Below are positions 1 through 5,544 of a DNA stretch of 6,603 nt, in pieces (position 1 is the stretch's first letter; every line of letters begins with the position of its first letter). The notes below the pieces were generated by a model, which was not told the origin of the DNA, did no database searches, and saw nothing but the letters and a program-made list of their open reading frames with translations. Where the stretch lies: positions 1 to 6,603 of the forward strand of contig JALZWC010000357.1 of the NCBI GenBank assembly GCA_023300255.1, written 5' to 3'. The stretch comes from Saprospiraceae bacterium. GTDB taxonomy: Bacteria > Bacteroidota > Bacteroidia > Chitinophagales > Saprospiraceae. Both the position numbers and the translations under genes were made by a program.

Positions 1-477
1 TTTGCACAAAGTAATGCTGTAAGCAAGCACTTTGCTCAATATCAAAGAGACACCTCTTTTACCAAAGTAAGTGTCACTAGTAGAATGTTTTCTTTGTTTG
101 CTGACATAGATGCGGAAGATGAAGATCAAGCAGAATTACTAGAAGCTATGTCTAAATTAAAAGGAATTAAAGGTTTAGTAAATGAAAAGAGTACCGATAG
201 TAAAGGATTATATTTTGATGCAGTAGAAACGATTGCAGCAGATGGAAATTATGAAGAGCTGATGACAATAGAAGACGCCACAGAAAATGTACAATTTATG
301 ATCCGAGAAGAAGGAGAAGTTATCAGAGAATTGTTGATGATTCTTGGAGGCGGGCAGCAATTTGTAGTCATGTCTCTATACGGGGAAATTGATCTGAATA
401 GTATTGTTAAATTGTCTAAGGTTTTTGGGGTCAAAGGTTTCGAGCAGTTCGGTAAGCTAGGAGGAAAAGAGAAATAA
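1..477 (+). CDS. DUF4252 domain-containing protein, 5' end cut by window edge
   Basis: The reading frame is open from base 1 to the TAA at 475-477 (158 codons), so the ATG at 85 is internal and the real start lies outside the window. The first visible residues, FAQSNAVSKHFAQYQRD, look like the end of a signal peptide followed by the mature N-terminus; only some 15-25 residues are probably missing. The segment TKVSVTSRMFSLFA, the acidic stretch after it, the 'LKGIKGLV' strand and the late 'MSLYGEIDLNSIVKLSK' segment fit the DUF4252 family as I know it: small exported Bacteroidota proteins of about 170-180 residues with no established biochemical role. No catalytic motif is visible. Another DUF4252 gene follows 115 bp downstream on the same strand, suggesting one locus. 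In other Bacteroidota such genes are often near ECF sigma-factor operons; whether that holds here lies outside the window. Family call fairly sure, function unknown. Confidence 0.85.
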   Translation, partial: FAQSNAVSKHFAQYQRDTSFTKVSVTSRMFSLFADIDAEDEDQAELLEAMSKLKGIKGLVNEKSTDSKGLYFDAVETIAADGNYEELMTIEDATENVQFMIREEGEVIRELLMILGGGQQFVVMSLYGEIDLNSIVKLSKVFGVKGFEQFGKLGGKEK

Positions 478-529
478 GGTAGTAGGTTATTTATTTCCTA
501 TTTTCTAAAATGTAGATATTTTATTTGTC

Positions 530-566
530 ACAGATTCATACAGTAAAAATAACTGTATGAATCTGT
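530..566. terminator. Perfect 15-bp hairpin between the two DUF4252 genes
   Basis: Bases 530-544 (acagattcatacagt) are exactly complementary to 552-566, with a 7-base loop (aaaaata). The hairpin starts 52 bases after the stop of the first DUF4252 gene and ends 26 bases before the ATG of the second. No T-run follows on either strand, so it is not a classical intrinsic terminator. It could be an attenuator, an mRNA 3'-end stabiliser or a dispersed palindromic repeat. The structure is certain; the role is inferred. Confidence 0.5.
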
Positions 567-592
567 ATAAATTGGAGCTTAAATATTAAGAT

Positions 593-1204
593 ATGTGGAA
601 TACCTATTCCTTTCTGTTAATTAGTTTTTTGATGCTCTTTACCAGTTGCTTGACTGCACAAATACCTGCGATTCAACAATTACAAGACGAAGAAAAAGTA
701 TCTCTCAATTTGCATTTCTATCCAAGTACACTACGAATGGTCAATGTGCAAAAAGATACTGCTTTTAATAAATTAATTAAAGGAATAAAAAAGCTATCTT
801 TTTACCAAATAGATACAGACTCTTTTGATATTAATACAATGACAGTTTTCTCCGATCAATTAGTAAAAGAAGAAGCCTACGAAGAATATATGACCGTAGA
901 TGGGGACGACCTATTAATGCAAGTAATGGGAAAAGAATCAGGCGATGAGTGGATAGCAATGGGAAGTATGGAAGAAGAGATATACCTAATAGCGGTACAA
1001 GGAAAAGTAAATTGGTTACAACTTCCAAAAGTCTTAGAAACTATATCTTCCCCAGACACCACAGAAAATGCAACTGGTTTTCAGATACTAGGCACTTACC
1101 TAAAAGATAAACAAGCAGCCAAAGAAAGAAGAAAAGAAAGGCAAGAACAAAGAGCAGCAGAAGCAATCAAAGAAAACGAAATAACTATCACAGAAGAACA
1201 TTGA
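593..1204 (+). CDS. DUF4252-family putative lipoprotein
   Basis: This 203-residue protein starts with a hydrophobic signal segment (residues 7-16) ending in LFTSC, so Cys19 is a plausible lipidation site. The phenylalanine at -3 makes the lipobox imperfect, and signal peptidase I cleavage near TAQ (21-23) is the alternative. The body resembles its upstream neighbour: a strand with 'TLRMVN' early, an acidic middle, 'EEAYEEYMTVDGDDLLMQVMGK' around residues 95-115 in place of the neighbour's 'NYEELMTIEDATENVQFMI', and 'EEEIYLIAVQGKVNWLQLPKVLE' near 127-150 in place of its closing 'MSLYGEIDLNSIVKLSKVF'. That colinearity makes the two paralogues of the DUF4252 family. The C-terminus (about 168-203) is a highly charged Lys/Arg/Glu tail predicted to be helical or coiled-coil, which the neighbour lacks. 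It probably sits in the outer or inner membrane facing the periplasm. Function unknown. The palindrome array begins nine bases after its stop. Confidence 0.75.
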   Translation: MWNTYSFLLISFLMLFTSCLTAQIPAIQQLQDEEKVSLNLHFYPSTLRMVNVQKDTAFNKLIKGIKKLSFYQIDTDSFDINTMTVFSDQLVKEEAYEEYMTVDGDDLLMQVMGKESGDEWIAMGSMEEEIYLIAVQGKVNWLQLPKVLETISSPDTTENATGFQILGTYLKDKQAAKERRKERQEQRAAEAIKENEITITEEH

Positions 1205-1222
1205 TATCCCAAGTCCCAAAGG

Positions 1223-1380
1223 GACAACATCTAGTAACCCATGACAGAGTCTAGGAAGATCAGTCCCAACGGGACGACACCCTGTAACCCACGACGCAGT
1301 CGTGGAAATACGACACTCAATAACCCATGACACAGTCATGGGAAGACGACACCAAATAATCCATGACACAGTCGTGGGAA
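1223..1380 (+). repeat. Super-unit copy 1 of the palindrome array (B'-A-B-B-B)
   Basis: This is the first copy of a higher-order unit that starts at gacaacatcta and holds B hairpins at 1238, 1288, 1324 and 1360 plus an A hairpin at 1263. From 1241 on, every element recurs 159 bases later in copy 2; in a hand alignment of 139 positions I count 14 differences (about 90% identity). The one-base length difference sits just after gacaacatcta. The shared degenerate B' arm (AGAGTCTA at 1246 and 1405) shows that the two copies arose by duplication of the whole block. Confidence 0.85.
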
Positions 1381-1539
1381 GACAACATCTAAATAACCCA
1401 TGACAGAGTCTAACGAGATCAGTCCCAACGGGACGACACCCTGTAGCCCATGACGCAGTCGTGGGAAGACGACACCCAGTAACCCATGACACAGTCATGG
1501 GAAGACAACACCCAATAACCCATGACGCAGTCGTAGGAA
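1381..1539 (+). repeat. Super-unit copy 2 of the palindrome array
   Basis: This second copy has B hairpins at 1397, 1447, 1483 and 1519 and an A hairpin at 1422, all shifted 159 bases from copy 1. The A hairpin and the B hairpin at 1483 are identical in sequence to their partners at 1263 and 1324. A truncated start of a further unit (gacccagtcagg, 1540-1551) follows before the repeat ends, and the presumed ribosome binding site of the ATPase gene lies in that remnant. Confidence 0.85.
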
Positions 1540-1548
1540 GACCCAGTC

Positions 1549-1553
1549 AGGAG
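1549..1553 (+). promoter_or_regulatory. Possible Shine-Dalgarno sequence of the ATPase gene
   Basis: AGGAG lies 15 bases upstream of the ATG at 1569, longer than the usual 5-9 base spacing. It is the only SD-like motif I noticed directly before a CDS here, and it supports the ATG at 1569 over the in-frame GTG at 1461 inside the repeats. It sits at the decayed edge of the array, so translation could be affected by folding of the last hairpin. Weak support. Confidence 0.35.
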
Positions 1554-1568
1554 AAGAAACAAAACAAA

Positions 1569-2462
1569 ATGACCATTCTACAAACAAACAAACTAACCAA
1601 AAAATACCGCCGTCTAACCGCCCTAAATCAACTAGACTTCAGTATAGAAAAAGGAATGGTCTTCGGTTTACTAGGGCCAAACGGTAGCGGAAAAACCACC
1701 ACACTTGGTATGTTACTAAGCGTACTAACACCAACCAGTGGATCCTTCCAATGGTTTGGCGAAACTCCTTCCGCAAAAAGTCGGAAAAAGATCGGGGCAA
1801 TTTTAGAAATTCCCTGCTTCCTACCCTACATGACGGCTTCCCAAAATTTAAAAGTAATTGCTAGAATAAAAGAATGTCCGATAGCTTCCATTGATCGCAC
1901 CCTGAAACAAGTAGGACTATACGAAAGAAGAAATGATCCCTTTAAAACCTATTCTTTAGGAATGAAACAGCGCTTAGCCATAGGCGCTGCTTTATTAGCA
2001 GACCCACCCGTATTAATTTTAGATGAACCAACGAATGGACTAGATCCACAAGGGATTGTGGAAATTAGAGAATTGATTCAAGAGATTGCCCAATCAGGTA
2101 AAACGATTATTTTGGCAAGTCATTTATTAGATGAAGTACAAAAAGTTTGTACCGACTTCATGGTCTTGCGGAAAGGAGAAAAACTATTTCAAGGAAGCGT
2201 TAGAGAAGCTTTACAAGAACAAATTACTATAGAAGTAGCTGCAAAAGATATGGAGGCTTTACAAAGGGCCTTATCGGACTATACTGGTATTCTTAAATTG
2301 GAAAAGAAAGATTCCATCTTTGTATTAACACCACAGAAGGAAACCGAAACGAATGATCTAAGTCAATATCTTTTTGAAAAGAAGATTGTATTAAGTCATT
2401 TATTGCAAAAAGATGGAAGTTTGGAAAAACAGTTTTTAAATTTATTATCGGAACATACTTAG
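1569..2462 (+). CDS. ABC transporter ATP-binding protein (ABC-2/BcrA-like exporter ATPase)
   Basis: This 297-residue cytoplasmic ATPase should power the membrane protein encoded next to it. The nucleotide-binding domain (about 1-215) is complete: Walker A GPNGSGKT at 36-43, signature SLGMKQ at 129-134, Walker B VLILDE at 148-153 with catalytic Glu153, D-loop GLDP at 157-160 and switch His185 in LASH. The Q-loop glutamine is replaced by Glu80 (ILEIP), the 'E-loop' known from bacitracin/lantibiotic self-immunity exporters such as BcrA and LanF proteins. About 110 residues of C-terminal extension follow, as in that subfamily. I chose the ATG at 1569 because homology begins with MTILQTNKLTKKY; the frame stays open to a GTG at 1461, but that stretch is translated palindrome repeat. 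The substrate cannot be deduced: no peptide, lantibiotic or two-component genes are nearby, so a housekeeping role is equally possible. The early coding region looks more C-rich than the rest. Confidence 0.93.
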   Translation: MTILQTNKLTKKYRRLTALNQLDFSIEKGMVFGLLGPNGSGKTTTLGMLLSVLTPTSGSFQWFGETPSAKSRKKIGAILEIPCFLPYMTASQNLKVIARIKECPIASIDRTLKQVGLYERRNDPFKTYSLGMKQRLAIGAALLADPPVLILDEPTNGLDPQGIVEIRELIQEIAQSGKTIILASHLLDEVQKVCTDFMVLRKGEKLFQGSVREALQEQITIEVAAKDMEALQRALSDYTGILKLEKKDSIFVLTPQKETETNDLSQYLFEKKIVLSHLLQKDGSLEKQFLNLLSEHT

Positions 2463-2496
2463 GTAAGTACTCAGACAAAACTAAACTACTATTTTT

Positions 2497-2552
2497 AACC
2501 ACATAGGTACATAGAGCACATAGACCTATGTGCTCTATGTACCTATGCGGTT
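2497..2552. repeat. 27-bp near-perfect inverted repeat between ATPase and permease genes
   Basis: Bases 2497-2523 pair with 2526-2552 over 27 positions with one mismatch (A2501 against C2548) and only two bases between the arms. Three further pairs (2494-2496 with 2553-2555, one of them G-U) can extend the stem. Within each arm the motif acatag/ctatgt recurs. The hairpin starts 34 bases after the ATPase stop and ends 46 bases before the permease start. No T-run follows, so it is more likely a dispersed palindromic element, an RNase processing site or a differential-expression element than a terminator. Confidence 0.8.
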
Positions 2553-2598
2553 AGATACAATTCTATTTTGTTAATTGAATTTTGCCCTAAACTAAACA

Positions 2599-3420
2599 AT
2601 GATTAGATTATTACATATAGAGTGGTTAAAACTAAAACATTATCGGCCTTTTTGGATATTGATGGGACTTACGGCATTGATTACTATTGGCGTGTGTTCT
2701 AGCGGGATGCTTTTTATGGAATTCTTAAAAAAGGAAGGAGCGGACTTTAAAGGATTTGATCCGACTATGTTACCTCTATATGATTTTCCAGATATTTGGC
2801 AAAACATTACTTATGTAGCTTCTTTTTTTAAAATACTACCTGCCTTTATTGTCATCATTTCCATTGCCAACGAATTTTCTCATCGAATCCTCCGACAAAA
2901 TATAATTGATGGGTTAAGTAAGAAAGAATGGCTACTATCCAAGATTTTATTCATGGGGATAATAGCGATCAGTTTTACGATAGTAGTTGGATTGATTGGC
3001 TTGGTGACAGGGCTTATCTATGCTCATCTCGATTCTATACAAAATATGTTTTCTGGGACTTCTTTTCTTTTAGCTTATTGTTTAGATGTTTTTATCTTTT
3101 TATTATTTGCAATGTTATTGACGCTGATTGTGAGAAGAGGAGGATTAGTGATTGTAGGTTTATTTATGTACACCTTTATGATTGAGCCATTTGGTGTTCA
3201 TTTTTTAAATTACTATCCTCATCTACCAGATGGTGTTCGAGCAATGGCTCTTTTTTTACCTATAAGAGCTATACATAATTTAGTGCCTATTCCTTTTCCT
3301 AGATATATGTTTTGGGAGATCCAAGATTATGTTTCGGTTAAGAATTTACTGGTAGCACTATGCTGGGGTGGATTCTTTATTGCGGCTAGTTACTGGATTT
3401 TAAAACGAAAGGATTTATAG
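2599..3420 (+). CDS. ABC-2 type transporter permease
   Basis: This 273-residue integral membrane protein is the likely partner of the ATPase 136 bp upstream. I see about six hydrophobic segments: roughly residues 18-40, 72-90, 116-141, 156-177, 182-195 and 250-267. The N-terminus (MIRLLHIEWLKLKHYRPFW) has the basic amphipathic helix usual in ABC-2 permeases. After the second segment the cytoplasmic stretch NEFSHRILRQNIIDGLSKKE (91-110) matches the NEF..R..RQ..IDGLSR.E pattern common in this group, where the loop is thought to contact the ATPase. There is no ATPase domain of its own, so a homodimer with two ATPase subunits is expected. No Shine-Dalgarno precedes the ATG. The gene ends with TAG and is followed by intergenic DNA with palindromes. 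Substrate unknown. Confidence 0.9.
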   Translation: MIRLLHIEWLKLKHYRPFWILMGLTALITIGVCSSGMLFMEFLKKEGADFKGFDPTMLPLYDFPDIWQNITYVASFFKILPAFIVIISIANEFSHRILRQNIIDGLSKKEWLLSKILFMGIIAISFTIVVGLIGLVTGLIYAHLDSIQNMFSGTSFLLAYCLDVFIFLLFAMLLTLIVRRGGLVIVGLFMYTFMIEPFGVHFLNYYPHLPDGVRAMALFLPIRAIHNLVPIPFPRYMFWEIQDYVSVKNLLVALCWGGFFIAASYWILKRKDL

Positions 3421-3699
3421 TGTTGCCTCTTTGTTTCTGCTTGCTTACACTAACCGTATTCGGATGACGCTAAGGCAAAGTGAAAGAATAAATTAAATAT
3501 TTAGCATCCCGTCCGCTTTGCGGGTTACTTGTTTTTGATATTATTAAGTATTGGCTAAAGCCAATATTGATTTTGAACGCAGAGTTGGAGAGGTGCAGAG
3601 TTTTTGTTTTTCTACGAAAAAATCCCTACCTGTCTTCGCCTCTGTGTTCAAAATTTTTATTAGCTTTAGCCAATGATGGCAGAATTGAATAAAAGCTAT
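3421..3699. other. Intergenic region between convergent permease and protease genes
   Basis: These 279 bases contain no plausible gene. They hold a small GC hairpin (CCGC-TTT-GCGG at 3513-3523, with a short T-run at 3532-3536) that might weakly terminate the exporter transcript, and the 125-bp imperfect palindrome at 3550-3674 described separately. The first ~90 bases show nothing I can interpret. Confidence 0.6.
3550..3674. repeat. MITE-like ~125-bp imperfect palindromic element
   Basis: The outer 35 bases at the left (from attggctaaagc at 3550) and at the right (ending gctttagccaat at 3674) are inverted copies matching at 30 of 35 positions by hand count. The inner blocks attttgaacgcagag (3570-3584) and ctctgtgttcaaaat (3640-3654) match at 14 of 15. 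The centre also pairs partially, so nearly the whole element can fold back. The left end carries its own small palindrome (stem 3549-3556 with 3559-3566). I see no clear target-site duplication and no coding capacity. It ends 25 bases from the protease stop codon, so it would be transcribed at that gene's 3' end. Confidence 0.65.
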
Positions 3700-4512
3700 T
3701 TACACTAAAGGAGTAGCCTTCTCCATCAATCTATCTAATAAAAATAAACCCACTACAACCACTAGCGCCGCAACACCTAACATTGTGAAATATTGACTAT
3801 CATTATTCATCAAAGCTCTAGTTCCTTCCATACTATCTTCTGGTAGCTCAAAAAACCAATTCAAGAAAAAGCCTAAAGAGTTATTTAAAAAATGGATTAA
3901 AATACAAAGCCAAAGAGATTTCGTTCGCCAATAAATCCAACCCATTAGTATACCTACTAAAGTGGCCCCAATAAATTGATAGGGATTCATATGAATTAAT
4001 CCGAAAATAACAGCAGACCAAAGAATAGCTTTTGTCGGAGCGTAATTTTTTAAAAATCCATCTAGAATAATTCCTCTAAATAATATTTCTTCTAGTATAG
4101 GGGCGGAAATAGCAACCGTTATAAATATTAGTAAAGTATTCTCTCCTAACATTCCTGCAAACAATTCTTGAAATTCTTGAAAGTAAGGAATGGACTCTAT
4201 TATGGGTTCCATTAATAGAGAGATAGCAGGAGTTATTAGTATAACAATAGGAACCAATATTAGTGGAAATGGACCTAGTTCTAGGGAGGTTTTTTTTCCC
4301 ATCTTCCAAGCGAATAATATAGAAAGTCCTAAAGAAAGATTATACAATACAAAAGCGCCTAAACTTGGCTGGCTTCGCATTAAATCACCCAAGACCATGC
4401 CTACCCCTAGTTGTATTAGAATAGAAACACCGAATATGCCAAAACCTTGTAGAATGGTTGGATAGTTTCTTTTAGGGGAGACTATAGTTTCTTCTGTAAT
4501 AATTGGATCCAT
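3700..4512 (-). CDS. CPBP family intramembrane metalloprotease (CAAX protease-like)
   Basis: This is a 270-residue multi-pass membrane protein. The family (Abi/CAAX prenyl protease 2, type II CAAX/Rce1-like) cuts substrates within or near the membrane. All expected motifs are present: Glu-Glu-x3-Arg at 141-146 (EEILFR), Phe-x3-His at 170-174 (FGLIH) and His-x3-Asn at 207-211 (HFLNN), so the protein is probably active. Hydrophobic segments fall near 23-42, 52-70, 82-100, 127-140, 160-175, 180-195, 199-213 and 244-260. The N-terminal 17 residues are hydrophilic and there is no signal peptide. The gene stands alone on the minus strand, convergent with the exporter and divergent from the glycosyltransferase. 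In other bacteria relatives act in bacteriocin immunity or maturation; the neighbouring E-loop exporter makes that thinkable here, but no bacteriocin gene is visible. The ATG gives a natural N-terminus; no SD is seen. Confidence 0.92.
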   Translation of the reverse strand: MDPIITEETIVSPKRNYPTILQGFGIFGVSILIQLGVGMVLGDLMRSQPSLGAFVLYNLSLGLSILFAWKMGKKTSLELGPFPLILVPIVILITPAISLLMEPIIESIPYFQEFQELFAGMLGENTLLIFITVAISAPILEEILFRGIILDGFLKNYAPTKAILWSAVIFGLIHMNPYQFIGATLVGILMGWIYWRTKSLWLCILIHFLNNSLGFFLNWFFELPEDSMEGTRALMNNDSQYFTMLGVAALVVVVGLFLLDRLMEKATPLV

Positions 4513-4824
4513 TAATTAGTGTTTAATTATATGTATTGGAGCTGTTAATCCACAATAAAAGAAAAAAGCAATTATTAAGCAATAGCTGGTTTTAAATAAA
4601 ATTATTTACTTTGTGGAATGCTTCCGCAAGATACTAGACTTAATCAAAATATTGCCATTATAGAACTAACTGATATAATAGGCAATTGCAATGATATAGA
4701 GAGCTAAACATCAAAGGAAGGTAGCAAGACTTGAAGAATTCGAAGACCAGTTCTCAAAAACTAGCAAGAATAGTAGGGAACCATCGTAAAGTTATAAATT
4801 TAATATAAAGAAAAGCCCATCGAA
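4513..4824. other. Gene-free divergent intergenic region
   Basis: This stretch separates the minus-strand protease from the plus-strand glycosyltransferase and should hold both promoters. I could not find an exact Bacteroidota -7 element (TAnnTTTG); the nearest is TTACTTTG at 4606-4613 with no good -33 TTG. A bulged hairpin lies at 4651-4686. Short open frames (for example 29 codons from the ATG at 4618) lack any support. Otherwise I see nothing in it. Confidence 0.5.
4651..4686. repeat. Bulged hairpin upstream of the glycosyltransferase
   Basis: The left arm attgccattata (4651-4662) pairs with tataataggcaat (4674-4686): 12 pairs with one bulged A (the third A of tataata) and an 11-base loop. 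It is 138 bases before the glycosyltransferase start, so it could lie in the 5' leader or be an operator-like site. No T-run follows. Role unknown. Confidence 0.4.
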
Positions 4825-5544
4825 ATGAATAGAGTATTATCCATCGTTATTCCTGCCTATAATGAAGAAAATACAATACACCTGATTTTAAATAAGATTC
4901 AAACGGTCGAATTAATCGGAGGCTTGCAAAAGGAAATTATTATTGTAGATGACTGTTCTTCCGATAATACTTCAGATTCAATTATTACCTATCAATCCAA
5001 ACATTCTCAGTTAAATATTCGTTTATTCAAACACGAAATTAACAAAGGAAAAGGGGCTGCACTCCATACTGGCTTTCGAGAGGCAACAGGGGATTATATT
5101 ATCATACAAGATGCAGATCTAGAATATGATCCTCAAGAATATAATAGGCTATTAAAGCCTATATTAGATGGATTCGCCGATGTTGTTTATGGCTCTCGAT
5201 TTATAGGAGGTAATCCACATCGAATTTTGTTCTATTGGCACTCAATTGGTAATAAGTGGTTAACTAGCTTGTCGAATATGTTTACCAATTTGAATTTAAC
5301 AGATATGGAGACCTGTTACAAGTTATTCAAAAAAGAGATATTAGAAAACTTAAATTTAAAAGAAAATCGCTTTGGTATAGAACCAGAAATGACTGCTAAA
5401 ATTGCTAAAATAAAAGGAATTAGAATTTATGAAGTAGGCATTTCTTATTATGGACGTTCTTATGAAGAAGGGAAAAAAATAGGTTGGAAAGATGGCTTTA
5501 GAGCTATCTATTGTATCATTAAATACAATGTCTTCTCTTCTTAA
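4825..5544 (+). CDS. Family 2 glycosyltransferase (DPM1/polyprenyl-phosphate sugar transferase-like)
   Basis: This 239-residue GT-A fold enzyme transfers a sugar from a nucleotide donor, in this subgroup commonly to a polyprenyl phosphate on the cytoplasmic membrane face. Visible motifs in order: SIVIPAYNEENTI at 6-18; EIIIVDDCSSDNT at 37-49 with nucleotide-binding Asp42/Asp43; NKGKGAAL at 73-80; the DxD-type metal site QDADLEYDP at 95-103; GSRF at 123-126; TDMETCYKLF at 159-168; and near the C-terminus RFGIEPEMTAKIAK and SYYGRSYEEGKKIGWKDG. This set is typical of the DPM1/DPG-synthase-like branch. The length matches the soluble catalytic domain only, with no C-terminal membrane anchor, unlike GtrB-type enzymes. 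A methyltransferase follows after 83 bp and is probably cotranscribed. The acceptor and sugar cannot be read from the sequence. Complete and intact. Confidence 0.92.
   Translation: MNRVLSIVIPAYNEENTIHLILNKIQTVELIGGLQKEIIIVDDCSSDNTSDSIITYQSKHSQLNIRLFKHEINKGKGAALHTGFREATGDYIIIQDADLEYDPQEYNRLLKPILDGFADVVYGSRFIGGNPHRILFYWHSIGNKWLTSLSNMFTNLNLTDMETCYKLFKKEILENLNLKENRFGIEPEMTAKIAKIKGIRIYEVGISYYGRSYEEGKKIGWKDGFRAIYCIIKYNVFSS

Larger units (their letters stand above)
1205..1548 (+). repeat. Composite palindromic repeat array filling the leader of the ABC operon
   Basis: The whole intergenic stretch is built from two hairpin types. Type A is GTCCC-AAM-GGGAC at 1213-1225, 1263-1275 and 1422-1434. Type B is CCCAYGAC-RCA-GTCRTGGG at about 1238, 1288, 1324, 1360, 1397, 1447, 1483 and 1519; the copies at 1238 and 1397 have an AGA loop and a degenerate right arm. 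Neighbouring B units are 36 or 37 bases apart, or 50 bases apart where an A unit is inserted, and every A-to-B or B-to-A step is exactly 25 bases. The intervals between stems are also conserved (AAGACRACACC-like), so these are not random-spacer repeats. The array is visibly richer in G+C than the flanking genes. It begins nine bases after the lipoprotein stop and decays just before the ATPase start. It is noncoding in my judgement. Confidence 0.9.

Noticed and set aside
85..477. ATG at 85 as the start of the first gene
   Set aside because: The frame is open to base 1 and the residues before Met are the conserved mature N-terminus of the family.
1100..1498. 132-codon minus-strand gene
   Set aside because: It overlaps the coding 3' end of the lipoprotein gene antisense and the rest is repeat DNA; the composition (many Cys, Trp, Arg) is unlike the neighbours.
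1205..1548. CRISPR array suggested by the 36-base period
   Set aside because: The sequence between the palindromes is conserved rather than unique, the spacing includes 50-base steps, and no cas genes are present.
1461..1568. In-frame GTG start that would extend the ABC ATPase by 36 residues
   Set aside because: The extension is translated palindrome repeat (12-residue periodic), has no family similarity, and the conserved domain starts right after the ATG at 1569.
3513..3536. Intrinsic terminator of the exporter operon
   Set aside because: The CCGC-TTT-GCGG stem is only 4-5 bp and the T-run begins eight bases later; too weak to call as a terminator.
4604..4613. Bacteroidota-type -7 promoter element (TTACTTTG)
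   Set aside because: One of the six fixed positions is wrong and no TTG lies at the proper upstream distance; other gaps gave no better match by eye.
4618..4707. 29-codon open frame before the glycosyltransferase
   Set aside because: No ribosome binding site or recognisable domain, and it spans a hairpin; its length is expected by chance.
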